Notes under the pieces: generated by a model
What the model saw: only the letters and a program-made list of their open reading frames with translations
Database searches by the model: none
Told to the model about the DNA's origin: nothing
Program-made: the position numbers and the translations under genes
Shown here: positions 15,822 through 24,174 of the stretch, in pieces
Numbering within the stretch: position 1 is the stretch's first letter
Layout: each line of letters starts with the position of its first letter
DNA from: DIGJ01 sp036658435
Lineage (GTDB): Bacteria; Bacillota; Clostridia; Lachnospirales; Lachnospiraceae
Direction: 5' to 3'
DNA length: 35,572 nucleotides
Assembly (NCBI GenBank): GCA_036658435.1
Contig: JAVXEO010000014.1
Coordinates: 1 to 35,572 of the forward strand

Positions 15822-16772
15822 ATGAGCAATTACGTTTCAAATTTTGCAAAGATGATTTTAGAAATTTGTAAGGAAGAAGGTATCCATTGTACACCTCTTT
15901 CCGATTATTGGGCATTTCAATTGCAATATGACCATACAACTAACTATATTTATGGATATCAATTTGGATTAAATTCAGCGGTTTCTCATTCCATCTGTTC
16001 CGATAAATCCACAGCCTCTCAGGTTCTAAGCTTACACCACATTCCTAATGTAGAGCATGTTTGCTGTATGTCCCCACTTACGATGGAATATGCTTCTCCC
16101 TTTGGTAACTGGGATGTAATTTTAAAAATGCTGGAAACTCACAAACAAATTGTATGCAAAGATAATCATGGAACCGGAGGCAATCATGTTTTTTTAGTAA
16201 GTTCTTCACTGGAAGCGGAAAATGCTTCACAAATTATATTTTCCACGGCGGATTCCATGGCGGTCAGTCCTTACATTGCCGTAGATGCTGAATACCGTGT
16301 TATTCTTTTAGATGGTGAGGTCAAACTATTTTACACCAAAATACGTCCGCATTTGATAGGAAATGGAAAATCCACCTTGGCAGAGCTCTATGTGAACTAT
16401 ATTACAGATCACCAGAATTTTACCTTAACCCTTTCGAAAAATTTTACGCAGCACGCCAATCGTATTTTAGAAAAAGGAGAGATTTTTCCTCTCCAATGGA
16501 AGCATAATTTGGGACAGGGTGCCTCTGCCCTTCTTTTAGAAGCCGGTCCGGACACACTTCCTATTCTTACTCTTGCAAAAGAAACCGTCCAGGCACTGGA
16601 TATTCGTTTTGCATCGGTGGATATTGTTAAATCTCAAAATGGCTATCAGGTTCTGGAAGTAAACAGTGGTGTTATGATGGAATATTTTTCCGGAGAAAGT
16701 CATATAAGCCGTACCCTTTCCAAAAACATATATAGAGAAGCCCTTCTTAAAATGATGAAAAAAAGCTTATAG
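15822..16772 (+). CDS. ATP-grasp ligase related to the CphA/GshAB central domain
   Basis: A stand-alone ATP-grasp protein of 316 residues that resembles the ligase domain of cyanophycin synthetase and bifunctional glutathione synthetase. Visible family elements: GYQFGLNSAVSHSICSDKS (about 45-63); ATP-site lysine in CKDNHGTGGNHVF (about 112-124); EYRVILLDGEVK (about 152-163); RPHLIGNGKSTLAEL (about 171-185); NLGQGASALL, the counterpart of the usual NLSxGGxA; and metal ligands E279 and N281 in VLEVNSG. Such enzymes join a carboxylate to an amine through an acyl phosphate. No Mur-ligase domain follows, and no acceptor peptide, transporter or second ligase is adjacent. The substrate is therefore unknown. 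AGGAGG precedes ATG 15822, and the gene has its own promoter and terminator. Fold is certain. Confidence 0.85.
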   Translation: MSNYVSNFAKMILEICKEEGIHCTPLSDYWAFQLQYDHTTNYIYGYQFGLNSAVSHSICSDKSTASQVLSLHHIPNVEHVCCMSPLTMEYASPFGNWDVILKMLETHKQIVCKDNHGTGGNHVFLVSSSLEAENASQIIFSTADSMAVSPYIAVDAEYRVILLDGEVKLFYTKIRPHLIGNGKSTLAELYVNYITDHQNFTLTLSKNFTQHANRILEKGEIFPLQWKHNLGQGASALLLEAGPDTLPILTLAKETVQALDIRFASVDIVKSQNGYQVLEVNSGVMMEYFSGESHISRTLSKNIYREALLKMMKKSL

Positions 16773-16797
16773 GAATCTCTTCCTACAAGCTTTTTTT
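16761..16797 (+). terminator. Terminator overlapping the ATP-grasp stop codon
   Basis: AAAAGCTTATAGGA (16761-16774) pairs with TCCTACAAGCTTTT (16781-16794) with one mismatch and a 6-base loop; a T-run extends to 16797. The TAG stop at 16770-16772 lies inside the left arm. Confidence 0.8.
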
Positions 16798-16923
16798 GTA
16801 ATAGGAAAGTGCTCCTATTACATAAAAACGCTCCGCTGTGGGTGCGCACGCTGCGCTAAGGAATATGGTCACTGAAGTGACCGCGCTTTGGCGCGAGAGT
16901 CTGCAAAGCAGACTCTATATCCT
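16798..16923. repeat. Cluster of perfect hairpins, G+C-rich, possible interspersed structured element
   Basis: This is a non-coding stretch made almost wholly of inverted repeats. GTAATAGGA/TCCTATTAC (16798-16806 with 16813-16821); GCGCA/TGCGC (16844-16848 with 16852-16856); GGTCACT/AGTGACC (16867-16873 with 16876-16882); CGCGC/GCGCG (16882-16886 with 16891-16895); AGAGTCTGC/GCAGACTCT (16896-16904 with 16908-16916). AGGAATAT (16859-16866) and ATATCCT (16917-16923) can close the last three hairpins into a multibranch junction. Bases 16830-16915 are clearly richer in G+C than the flanks. Candidates are a REP/BIME-like or MITE-like repeat, a structured small RNA, or the 3' end of the permease transcript. 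There is no T-run typical of a terminator on either strand. Confidence 0.7.
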
Positions 16924-16941
16924 GTTAATATTCTATGTACT

Positions 16942-18276
16942 TTAATTTTCTTCTGCTTTTTTTATATCCATATTCTTAGGTAATACCAAGTTAAGAACCA
17001 CGGCTACAATAAATACAACGGCTACACAGTTGTTGGCCAAAACCTGTTGTACCATTTCCGGAAATGCACCAAAGATTTCAGGAATCTGGGTAAAACCAAT
17101 ACCAATACCAAAGGATAACGCTGCAATGGTTGTATTTCTTTGATTCATTTCGCAGCGGCTCATCATCTGAATTCCACTTACTACAATAGAACCAAACATC
17201 ATAATTGTACAGCCACCCAATACCGGATCCGGTAAGGTGGAGAAAAACTTACCAATCGGTGGGAATAATCCGGCTAAAATCATACAAGCAGCTCCGGTCA
17301 TAATGGTAAAACGGTTTACTACTTTTGTCATTGCTATTAATCCAACATTTTGACTAAAAGAGGTTACCGGTGGGCATCCAAATAAAGAAGAAATACTACT
17401 TGCAAAGCCATCACAAGCCAAAGAACCTGAAATTTCTTTCTCTGTAATATCACGATTTAATCCGGTAACTACCATAGCCGAAGTATCTCCAATAGTTTCC
17501 GTTGCAGATACAAGGAAAATTACTACCACTGCTAAGATAGCACTAATATTAAATTCCGGAACAAATGGTAAAAAGTGAGGAAGAGAAATAAATCCACCGG
17601 AAAGAATTCCCGAGAAGTTAACCATTCCTAAAATAACAGCTAATATGTATCCCATTGCAAGTCCAAATAAAACAGACAACTGTTTCCAAAACGACTTTGC
17701 AAAGATGTTGAAAAGTAAACAGCAGGCTAATGTAAAGGCACCCACTCCAAGATTTTTAAGACTTCCAAAATCATCTACATATCCACCACCAAAAGATCTG
17801 GCACCTACATTTAGAAGTGAAAAACCAATAGTAGTAACAACACAGGCAGCAACCATTGGAGAAATGATTTTACGCCAATATTTTGCAAATAAACCTAAAG
17901 TTCCCTCGATAATACCACCAACTAAGATAGCACCAATGGCAGCTGGATATCCAAAAGTTCCACCTACATAGCACAGAATCGTTACAAAGGTAAAACTAAC
18001 TCCCATAACAATTGGAAGTCTTGCACCTATTTTCCATACAGGATAAAGCTGAATCAATGTTCCAATTCCTGCAATAAACATTGCATTTTGAATCAGCATT
18101 GCCAATTCATCTCCGGATAAATTAGAAGCTCCTGCGATAATAAGAATCGGTGCAATATTAGCAACAAACATTGCTAATACATGCTGCAGGCCAAAGGGGA
18201 TTGCCTTAGCAATTGGAACCCTTCCATCTAGTTTGTAAATGTTTTCAATACTTGCGTTTGTGTCTCCTTGTTTCAT
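16942..18276 (-). CDS. NCS2 family nucleobase permease (xanthine/urate type)
   Basis: A cytoplasmic-membrane nucleobase:cation symporter of 444 residues with about 14 hydrophobic segments. The NAT signature is QNVGLIAMTK with Q309. Glutamine at its first position is typical of xanthine/uric-acid carriers, while uracil carriers usually have Glu. A second substrate residue is the Glu of SATETIGDTSAM (TM8 region). The call is therefore a purine, probably xanthine or urate, permease rather than uracil, but the exact substrate is inferred. ATG 18276 has AAAGGAG upstream. A strong sigma-A promoter leaves a leader of about 90 bases, in which I could not fit a purine riboswitch. No purine-catabolic gene is adjacent. 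The hairpin cluster lies just past its stop codon. Confidence 0.9.
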   Translation of the reverse strand: MKQGDTNASIENIYKLDGRVPIAKAIPFGLQHVLAMFVANIAPILIIAGASNLSGDELAMLIQNAMFIAGIGTLIQLYPVWKIGARLPIVMGVSFTFVTILCYVGGTFGYPAAIGAILVGGIIEGTLGLFAKYWRKIISPMVAACVVTTIGFSLLNVGARSFGGGYVDDFGSLKNLGVGAFTLACCLLFNIFAKSFWKQLSVLFGLAMGYILAVILGMVNFSGILSGGFISLPHFLPFVPEFNISAILAVVVIFLVSATETIGDTSAMVVTGLNRDITEKEISGSLACDGFASSISSLFGCPPVTSFSQNVGLIAMTKVVNRFTIMTGAACMILAGLFPPIGKFFSTLPDPVLGGCTIMMFGSIVVSGIQMMSRCEMNQRNTTIAALSFGIGIGFTQIPEIFGAFPEMVQQVLANNCVAVVFIVAVVLNLVLPKNMDIKKAEEN

Positions 18277-18375
18277 GATAATTCTCCTTTTTAATATTTT
18301 GGAAAACTTAGAACTTTGTCATTGGTAGTAACTTGTTATAAATTTCACATTTTGACATAGTCTTCCTATAAATAA

Positions 18376-18404
18376 AGTATATGGGACACATGACCTAAAG
18401 TCAA
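18376..18404 (-). promoter_or_regulatory. Strong sigma-A promoter of the NCS2 permease gene
   Basis: Minus strand: TTGACT (18399-18404), 17-base spacer, TATACT (18376-18381). It predicts a leader of about 90 bases before the ATG at 18276. It lies in the 178-base spacer after ftsK, where no terminator for the upstream ftsK is visible. Confidence 0.75.
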
Positions 18405-18454
18405 CTCATAATCTTTTTTTTGCTATAAAAAATTTTCTTGCTTTTTTGTGCAAA

Positions 18455-21055
18455 TTACACATATTCATCCACATATGTTTCAAATTCTTCAACAGACATT
18501 ATGATTTTTCTTGGTTTTGTTCCTTCTTCCGGACCTACCACACCGGCTTCATAAAGCTGATCCATAATTCTTGCTGCACGATTAAATCCAATTTTATATA
18601 CTCTTTGGAGCATACCAATCGAAGCCTTATCTTTCTCAATAATAAATTTTCCTGCCTCTATAAAGTAGTCATCACGCTCATTTCCGTTTCCTGTCTGTCC
18701 AGAATCTGCCGTTGCCGATGCTGTTATTTTTTTATCAATTTCCTGGTTATATTCTACTCCTGCATACTGTGAAGTTAAGAACTCCACCACCGCACTAACC
18801 TCTTTATCCGAAACATAAGAGCCCTGTACTCGAACAGGTTTTGGATATCCCGATGGAAAGAACAGCATATCTCCGTTTCCTAAAAGTTTTTCTGCACCTC
18901 CGCCATCAATTATAGTTCGTGAATCAATAGCAGAAGAAACAGAAAATGCAATACGGGACGGAATGTTTGCTTTAATTAATCCGGTAATTACATTTACCGA
19001 TGGTCTCTGTGTTGCAATAATTAAATGAATTCCTGCAGCCCGTGCAAGCTGGGCTAAACGACAAATGGCATCTTCCACTTCTCCCGGTGCCACCATCATC
19101 AGGTCAGCAAGCTCATCCACAATAATAACAATTTGAGGCATTTTCTGGAACGGTTCTTCTTTGGCATCTTTTACCACAGCAACTTTAGCATTGAATCCTT
19201 TTAAATCACGAACCCCTAAATCTGCAAATTTTTTATATCGTTCTGTCATTTCGGCCACTGCCCAGTTTAAAGCACCGGATGCTTTTTTGGGATCCGTAAC
19301 AACCGGAATTAAAAGGTGGGGGATTCCATTATATACGCTGAGTTCCACAACCTTGGGATCTACCATAATAAGTTTTACATCTTCCGGATTTGCCTTATAT
19401 AAGATACTCATAATCAGGGTATTAATACATACTGATTTACCAGAACCGGTGGCTCCGGCAATTAATAAATGAGGCATCTTTGCAATATCCGTTACCATGG
19501 TTTTGCCTCCTATATCTTTACCAACAGCAAAGGCAAGATTTGACTTGTGTTCATTAAATTCTTTACTTTCTAACAGGCTACGTAAATATACCATAGAAAC
19601 TTCTTTATTGGGTACTTCAATGCCAACGGCAGATTTGCCCGGAATAGGGGCCTCAATACGAATGTCTGCAGCCGCAAGACTTAGCTTAATATCATCGGTT
19701 AAACTGGTGATTCGGCTTACTTTTACTCCTTGTGCCGGTTGCAATTCATATCTTGTAACACTTGGTCCGCAACTGATATTTTTCATTTCTACCTTTACTC
19801 CAAAACTATCCAGGGTGGCTTTTAATTTTGCCGCGGTATCTCGAAGTTCATGATCCGAGGTTGACTTTTCTTTATTTTTTGAAAAATTCAGCAAATTCAA
19901 GGATGGAAATACATACTCTTTTTTCTTTTCTTCCAAAGCTTGTCCAATTTCTTTACTAATGGCTTGCTTTTCTTCTTCCGTTGGTGGGGTTGCTTTTTGA
20001 GGTTTATCTTCCGAAACAATTTTTTCTTCTATTTTTTTTTCTTCTATTTCTTCTATTTCTTCTATTTTTTCTATTTTTTCTTCTTCCAATTCTTGTATGT
20101 CTGCTTTTTTCTGTGGTTCTTCTTCCCTTATGGTCTCCATTGTTTCCGAAACATCTTCTGGAAAATTATCTTCTTTTATTTCCAGACAAGATGATTTAGA
20201 AAATTTATTTTTTAATTCCTCTTCATAAATAGGAAGTTCCGGTTGCTGGGGCATTTCTTTCTTTTCATATCCACGTATAATTGCAAGGTTTTCTAAATCC
20301 GGTGTAATCCCAAGGGGAGCCACTTTTTCTAAAGGCTCGGCGTTTTGTTCCGGTTCCATTTTATCTTTTTCTTCCTTTGAAAATGTAAATATTTTGGCAG
20401 GTCTTCGTTCCGCTTTTAGTGGTTCCCTTTCTGATTTCTCCTCTTTATAAACGGTTTCTTGTCTTCGTTCTTCTCTGCGCCTGGTATTCTCCATACTTTT
20501 TTTCTTCAATCCTGCGAATAAAAATTTTTCTGTAATTAACATAACAAGAATTATAACCAATCCCAGAAAAACAACATAGGTACCAAACTCTCCAAACAAA
20601 AAACAAAAGGTGTTGCTGATGGCACCTCCGATAATTCCTCCTCCATTTTTTTGGTTTGCTGAAAAATTAAATATTTCGATCAGCTTCTGTTCGCTCTCAT
20701 AGCCATTGCTTATTAATTGAATTACTCCCGTCAATATTAAGTAAAGAAAGCCACTACTTATTAATTTAATCCTTGCCGATAATATTCCACGATTCGAAAT
20801 TGCAAAAGCAACTCCAAAAAACAATAAAAATGGCACAATATACGCAGCCAGACCAAAAAGTCCAAACAATAAATAATTAACCCCTTTTCCAAAAATTCCA
20901 CATAAGTTAAAGTTACTCAAAATGCATAATATGGAAATTACCAAAGTTACAACTAAAATAATTTCTTCTTGATAAGGACTTGCGCTTGCTTCCGCCACCT
21001 TCTTTTTTCCATTTGTTTTCTTTTCCGTGGGTTTCCTTTTTTTCGTTTCTGTCAC
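18455..21055 (-). CDS. ftsK: DNA translocase FtsK/SpoIIIE
   Basis: A septum-anchored, ATP-driven double-stranded DNA pump that clears chromosome from the division or sporulation septum. It has 866 residues. The N-terminal membrane region has about four spans (about 28-180). An acidic low-complexity linker follows (about 185-400) with EEIEEIEEIEEKK repeats. The motor has Walker A GATGSGKS (534-541, K540) and Walker B IVIIVDELADL (D647, E648). A C-terminal winged-helix gamma domain (about 800-860) reads the polar DNA sequence. The start is GTG at 21055 with AAGGTG 7 bases upstream; GTCACCTT is duplicated there. It has its own strong promoter. tepA upstream matches the tepA-spoIIIE order of Bacillus. 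One gene may serve both the FtsK and SpoIIIE roles; I cannot separate them from sequence. Confidence 0.96.
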   Translation of the reverse strand: MTETKKRKPTEKKTNGKKKVAEASASPYQEEIILVVTLVISILCILSNFNLCGIFGKGVNYLLFGLFGLAAYIVPFLLFFGVAFAISNRGILSARIKLISSGFLYLILTGVIQLISNGYESEQKLIEIFNFSANQKNGGGIIGGAISNTFCFLFGEFGTYVVFLGLVIILVMLITEKFLFAGLKKKSMENTRRREERRQETVYKEEKSEREPLKAERRPAKIFTFSKEEKDKMEPEQNAEPLEKVAPLGITPDLENLAIIRGYEKKEMPQQPELPIYEEELKNKFSKSSCLEIKEDNFPEDVSETMETIREEEPQKKADIQELEEEKIEKIEEIEEIEEKKIEEKIVSEDKPQKATPPTEEEKQAISKEIGQALEEKKKEYVFPSLNLLNFSKNKEKSTSDHELRDTAAKLKATLDSFGVKVEMKNISCGPSVTRYELQPAQGVKVSRITSLTDDIKLSLAAADIRIEAPIPGKSAVGIEVPNKEVSMVYLRSLLESKEFNEHKSNLAFAVGKDIGGKTMVTDIAKMPHLLIAGATGSGKSVCINTLIMSILYKANPEDVKLIMVDPKVVELSVYNGIPHLLIPVVTDPKKASGALNWAVAEMTERYKKFADLGVRDLKGFNAKVAVVKDAKEEPFQKMPQIVIIVDELADLMMVAPGEVEDAICRLAQLARAAGIHLIIATQRPSVNVITGLIKANIPSRIAFSVSSAIDSRTIIDGGGAEKLLGNGDMLFFPSGYPKPVRVQGSYVSDKEVSAVVEFLTSQYAGVEYNQEIDKKITASATADSGQTGNGNERDDYFIEAGKFIIEKDKASIGMLQRVYKIGFNRAARIMDQLYEAGVVGPEEGTKPRKIIMSVEEFETYVDEYV

Positions 21056-21080
21056 CTTAAGTCACCTTCCCTTCTTTTTT

Positions 21081-21112
21081 CTTTTATAATATTTTTCTTT
21101 TATAATATTTTT
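21081..21112. repeat. Tandem 16-base duplication in the ftsK leader
   Basis: CTTTTATAATATTTTT occurs twice, perfectly and head to tail, between the ftsK promoter and its GTG start. In the transcript it is an A/U-rich unit just upstream of the ribosome site. It may have arisen by slippage. Confidence 0.8.
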
Positions 21113-21142
21113 CCTGTATTATCTTATTGAGTCTCCTTAGAA

Positions 21143-21171
21143 ATTATACCTTTATTCCACAGTGAATGCAA
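21143..21171 (-). promoter_or_regulatory. Sigma-A promoter of ftsK
   Basis: Minus strand: TTGCAT (21166-21171), 17-base spacer, TATAAT (21143-21148). It lies just after the tepA terminator and gives a leader of about 80 bases. Confidence 0.75.
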
Positions 21172-21189
21172 GTTTGCAATTTTAAAAAT

Positions 21190-21221
21190 AAAAAAGAATC
21201 CTGCTTTACGGATTCTTTTTT
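21190..21221 (-). terminator. Terminator of tepA
   Basis: A perfect 12-bp stem joins 21190-21201 (A-run then GAATCC) with 21210-21221 (GGATTC then T-run). The loop has 8 bases. On the minus strand the T-run is followed by TATTTTTAAA. It begins 6 bases after the tepA stop codon. Confidence 0.85.
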
Positions 21222-21226
21222 ATTTT

Positions 21227-21928
21227 TTATCTGCCTTTATTTTCTTCTGCGCCGGTATATAATTCTATCAGAGCATATAATTTTGCAAAAGCTTCCTGAA
21301 TTCCTCCCACTTCATCAATAATACCTTCTTTAACGCCTTGCTGGCCAACTAAGATGGTTCCCAAATCTTTTGTGAGCATTCCGGTGTTTAACATCATTTC
21401 TTCCAGTCTCCCCTTGGATGCCTTGCAGTGGCTGGCAATAAAACCAATAATGCGGTCCTGCATTTGTTTAAAATAATCGTAGGTTTGTGGTGCTCCAATT
21501 ATCGTACCGCTCATTCGCACCGGATGAATTACCATCGTTCCGGTGGGTACAATGAAGGAATAGTCGGTAGAAACCGCAATGGGTACACCAATGGAATGAC
21601 TTCCCCCAAGAACAAGAGATACCGTTGGTTTGCTGATAGAAGCAATCATCTCTGCAATGGCAAGTCCCGCTTCCACGTCTCCTCCAACCGTATTGATTAA
21701 AATTAAAACCCCTTCTATCTCCCTATCATATTCAATGGAAGCCAGTTGCGGCAAAATGTGTTCGTATTTCGTTGTTTTTGTTTTTTCCGGTAAGCATTCA
21801 TGACCTTCAATCTCACCTATGATGGACAGCAATTGCAGCTTTTTGTCCCAACGCTGGGATAAGAGTGCTTGTCCAAATTCTACCATCTTTTCATCCTTTG
21901 CTTTTTCTTCTTCTATATTATTTTTCAA
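21227..21928 (-). CDS. tepA: ClpP-like serine peptidase TepA
   Basis: A cytoplasmic ClpP/crotonase-fold protein of up to 233 residues, of the TepA (translocation-enhancing) group rather than true ClpP. The catalytic set is readable: S112 in GGSHSIGVP (the ClpP AASMG position), H135 in VIHPVRMSG and probably D188 in LTKDLGT. NTVGGDVEAGLAIAEMI (79-95) is the family's conserved core. In Bacillus TepA is linked to protein export and lies next to spoIIIE, as here. The start is uncertain. TTG 21928 has AAAGGA upstream, but both lie in the 3' arm and T-run of a terminator hairpin. ATG 21886 (MVEFGQ) has its own AAAGGA 7 bases upstream. I give the longer frame because homologs have a charged tail before the FGQ segment. 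Confidence 0.88.
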   Translation of the reverse strand: MKNNIEEEKAKDEKMVEFGQALLSQRWDKKLQLLSIIGEIEGHECLPEKTKTTKYEHILPQLASIEYDREIEGVLILINTVGGDVEAGLAIAEMIASISKPTVSLVLGGSHSIGVPIAVSTDYSFIVPTGTMVIHPVRMSGTIIGAPQTYDYFKQMQDRIIGFIASHCKASKGRLEEMMLNTGMLTKDLGTILVGQQGVKEGIIDEVGGIQEAFAKLYALIELYTGAEENKGR

Positions 21929-21932
21929 AAAA

Positions 21933-21977
21933 ACACATCCTTTCTAGTGTATAAAATAGTCTTAGAATAGGATGTGT
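21933..21977 (-). terminator. Terminator of the LTA-synthase-like gene, overlapping the tepA ribosome site
   Basis: ACACATCCT (21933-21941) pairs with AGGATGTGT (21969-21977), and TTCTA/TAGAA continues the stem inside. On the minus strand a run of seven T follows and merges with the TTG start of tepA; the AAAGGA ribosome site of tepA is in the descending arm. Confidence 0.75.
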
Positions 21978-21990
21978 CTTTTTTATTTCT

Positions 21991-24018
21991 TTATTCAATA
22001 ATAATCTCATTGGAAGTTCTAAAAACAGTACTCTGTGATCCCATTTGATTTACAACAATGGTATCTCCTTTTTTTAATTCCATTTCTTTTATAAATAATT
22101 CATGTTCTCCATTGAAAACGGCATTTACCTTTTCCCCATTAATGAAAACGCGGCTCCATGGTGTAAAGTTATCCCCACAAACATATAGCTTATGATCATA
22201 GGTTTGTTCCGTTCCTGTAATCTTTATATCCTGTGAACCCATAACTAAATCAGAAGCAGGATACAAATCTTCTCCATTATAAGCATAATGTTCCCCATAA
22301 AGCACATCATATTGAAGCAATTCCAGGTTTTTTAAAAAAACATCCTCTGTCTCTTTCTTTATCCCATTCTCCTGGTGATATGTAAATATAGTTCCTTCAT
22401 GAATGCCTACACGGCCTGTCATTTCTGCAAGCAAATTGGTAGCAGTGAGTTCTTTATCTTTTTCCGGCATATTAAAATTATCCCAAGTAACATAGCGTGT
22501 TTTAAAAATGTCCTGACTCTTCATATCCTTTTCTTTTAAATTTAAAGAAGGCAAGTGGTCTCCAAAGAAAACAACTAAGGTCTCTTCCTCTCTTTGGGAG
22601 AGCTGTTCTGTAAGATTTCCAATAAAGTCATCTACTTCATGAAGTTCATTGATATAATACTCCCACGCGTTATTCATACCTTCATCAATCTCACCTGATT
22701 CCGTAACGCAACCATTTACGGCGATATCCGGGTTCTCTATTACTTTTTCTTTTGGATAATCTCCATGCCCCTGAACGGTAATGGTATAAATAAAGTCCTT
22801 TTGATTTTTGGTAGAGTCCATGGTTTTTTCAATTTCATCTAATAAAATATCATCCTTTGCCCAAGTGTCCAGTGGTGTATATTCTTTAATATTCATCATT
22901 TCTTTACTGGTAAAGGTATCAAATCCCATTTGTTTGAAGGCATTGGTGCGGCTGTAAAAATTACCGCCGTTGTTATGTATTACATGGGAAGCGTAGCCTA
23001 TCTTATTCAAATCGCTTGCTATGCTCTCACAACTGTTTGTCTTTAACACGGTTTTATAAGGATATTCTCCGGTTCCAAAGTAGCGCATACTCATACCAGT
23101 TAAAATTTCAAACTCCGTATTGGCTGTTCCTGCGCCTACAACCGGAACCTTTAAATAGCCTGAGGAGTAGTCTTTTCTTAGTTTATGAAAATTGGGAACG
23201 GGATCCTTGGAACATTCCAAAAAATTAATTTCTTCCGGATCTACAAAAGATTCCAGTAACACAACAATAATATTAGGAGCCTTGGTATCTGTCTTTGGAA
23301 CTTTCACTTCGTTTTGTATGGAATGAATCTTTTCTTGGGTATAGTTCTCCGGTTCCGACATTCCTCGATCCACTACACTGGTTGAAAAGCCATACACAAA
23401 TCCATATTTTTCATAACCTTGTGCAATATTTGAAAAATAGTCCGTTAAAAGATTCTTGTTTAACGCCGTCTTTGTAAGTGCCGGTATCCATAAAAAACAA
23501 GAACTCAATAAAGCACAGCTCAATAAAAAATGTCGTTTTCCTTTAAACTTAGGTGCCTTTTTAAAAATCCAGATATTGAAAGCTACAAAGCCTAAAATAG
23601 CGACAATGGCAATGATAATCTCTGTTTTATTAAAATAGTTATTCTTCATAGCAAATAAATCTTTTATCATTTTAAGATCGGTATATCCAAAAGGGGTTAC
23701 TCTTTTTAGCAAAAGACATCCATTTACAACACCAAGCAATCCCCATCCACAACTAATGATACAGCGTGCTACCGTTCGTCTTTGAAAGAAATATACAATC
23801 AAAAAAGTTGCAAATATAATGGATGAATTATATAAAAATACCCAGGAGCGGTCAAATAGAAAATCAACTGCCGCAAAGAGAGAATGTCTTGAAAAGGCTT
23901 CAATAAAGAAACACAATAAACAAGATAGTAACCAATGAAATACAATGGAATACTTATTTAAAAAATCTATGGTCTTTTGATCTACAATTTTTTGTTTTAT
24001 TCGTTTCATTTTCTTCAT
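21991..24018 (-). CDS. LTA synthase / phosphoglycerol transferase family sulfatase-fold protein
   Basis: A membrane enzyme with an extracellular alkaline-phosphatase/sulfatase domain, of the LtaS type that moves glycerol phosphate from phosphatidylglycerol onto lipoteichoic acid or glycolipid. In 675 residues there are five N-terminal membrane spans (about 25-200). The catalytic domain has metal ligand E256 (VLLESF), nucleophile T301 (GTANTEFE) and D487-H488 (FFGDHLPS), close in spacing to E255, T300, D475 and H476 of S. aureus LtaS. A C-terminal beta-rich module (about 590-675, FTPWSRVFINGEKV) resembles an IPT/TIG-like domain and is an extra over plain LtaS. Start ATG 24018 has only a weak AGG site. 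It uses the phospholipid made from PgsA's product. Whether it builds lipoteichoic acid or another polymer cannot be told. Confidence 0.88.
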   Translation of the reverse strand: MKKMKRIKQKIVDQKTIDFLNKYSIVFHWLLSCLLCFFIEAFSRHSLFAAVDFLFDRSWVFLYNSSIIFATFLIVYFFQRRTVARCIISCGWGLLGVVNGCLLLKRVTPFGYTDLKMIKDLFAMKNNYFNKTEIIIAIVAILGFVAFNIWIFKKAPKFKGKRHFLLSCALLSSCFLWIPALTKTALNKNLLTDYFSNIAQGYEKYGFVYGFSTSVVDRGMSEPENYTQEKIHSIQNEVKVPKTDTKAPNIIVVLLESFVDPEEINFLECSKDPVPNFHKLRKDYSSGYLKVPVVGAGTANTEFEILTGMSMRYFGTGEYPYKTVLKTNSCESIASDLNKIGYASHVIHNNGGNFYSRTNAFKQMGFDTFTSKEMMNIKEYTPLDTWAKDDILLDEIEKTMDSTKNQKDFIYTITVQGHGDYPKEKVIENPDIAVNGCVTESGEIDEGMNNAWEYYINELHEVDDFIGNLTEQLSQREEETLVVFFGDHLPSLNLKEKDMKSQDIFKTRYVTWDNFNMPEKDKELTATNLLAEMTGRVGIHEGTIFTYHQENGIKKETEDVFLKNLELLQYDVLYGEHYAYNGEDLYPASDLVMGSQDIKITGTEQTYDHKLYVCGDNFTPWSRVFINGEKVNAVFNGEHELFIKEMELKKGDTIVVNQMGSQSTVFRTSNEIIIE

Positions 24019-24071
24019 TTTTTCATTACCTGCTTCTAAATATGTAAATAATTAACTTGGGATACTATGAA

Positions 24072-24100
24072 AGATTAGTTCATTTTATACCAATTGTCAA
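24072..24100 (-). promoter_or_regulatory. Candidate promoter of the LTA-synthase-like gene
   Basis: Minus strand: perfect TTGACA (24095-24100), 17-base spacer, TAATCT (24072-24077). The -10 is weak; a nearby TATAAT (minus, around 24109-24114) is an alternative without a -35. Confidence 0.45.
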
Positions 24101-24174
24101 TCCTCATATTATACAATTTGCTTTTTGATTTTATATCTTTCTTATGCTAAATATACAATTTTTTATTCCTTTTA

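Noticed and set aside
18277..18375. Purine or xanthine riboswitch in the NCS2 permease leader
   Set aside because: A TTACTACC word recalls the purine-riboswitch J2/3, but the expected P3 hairpin, J3/1 and P1 partner are missing.
19940..20199. Phe/Leu-rich ORFs on the plus strand opposite the ftsK linker
   Set aside because: They are the reverse reading of Glu/Lys/Ile repeats and have no ribosome site.
24015..24026. Mini-ORF ATG AAA AAA TGA overlapping the LTA-synthase-like start
   Set aside because: Its ribosome site is only 2 bases from the ATG; likely chance in an A-rich start region.
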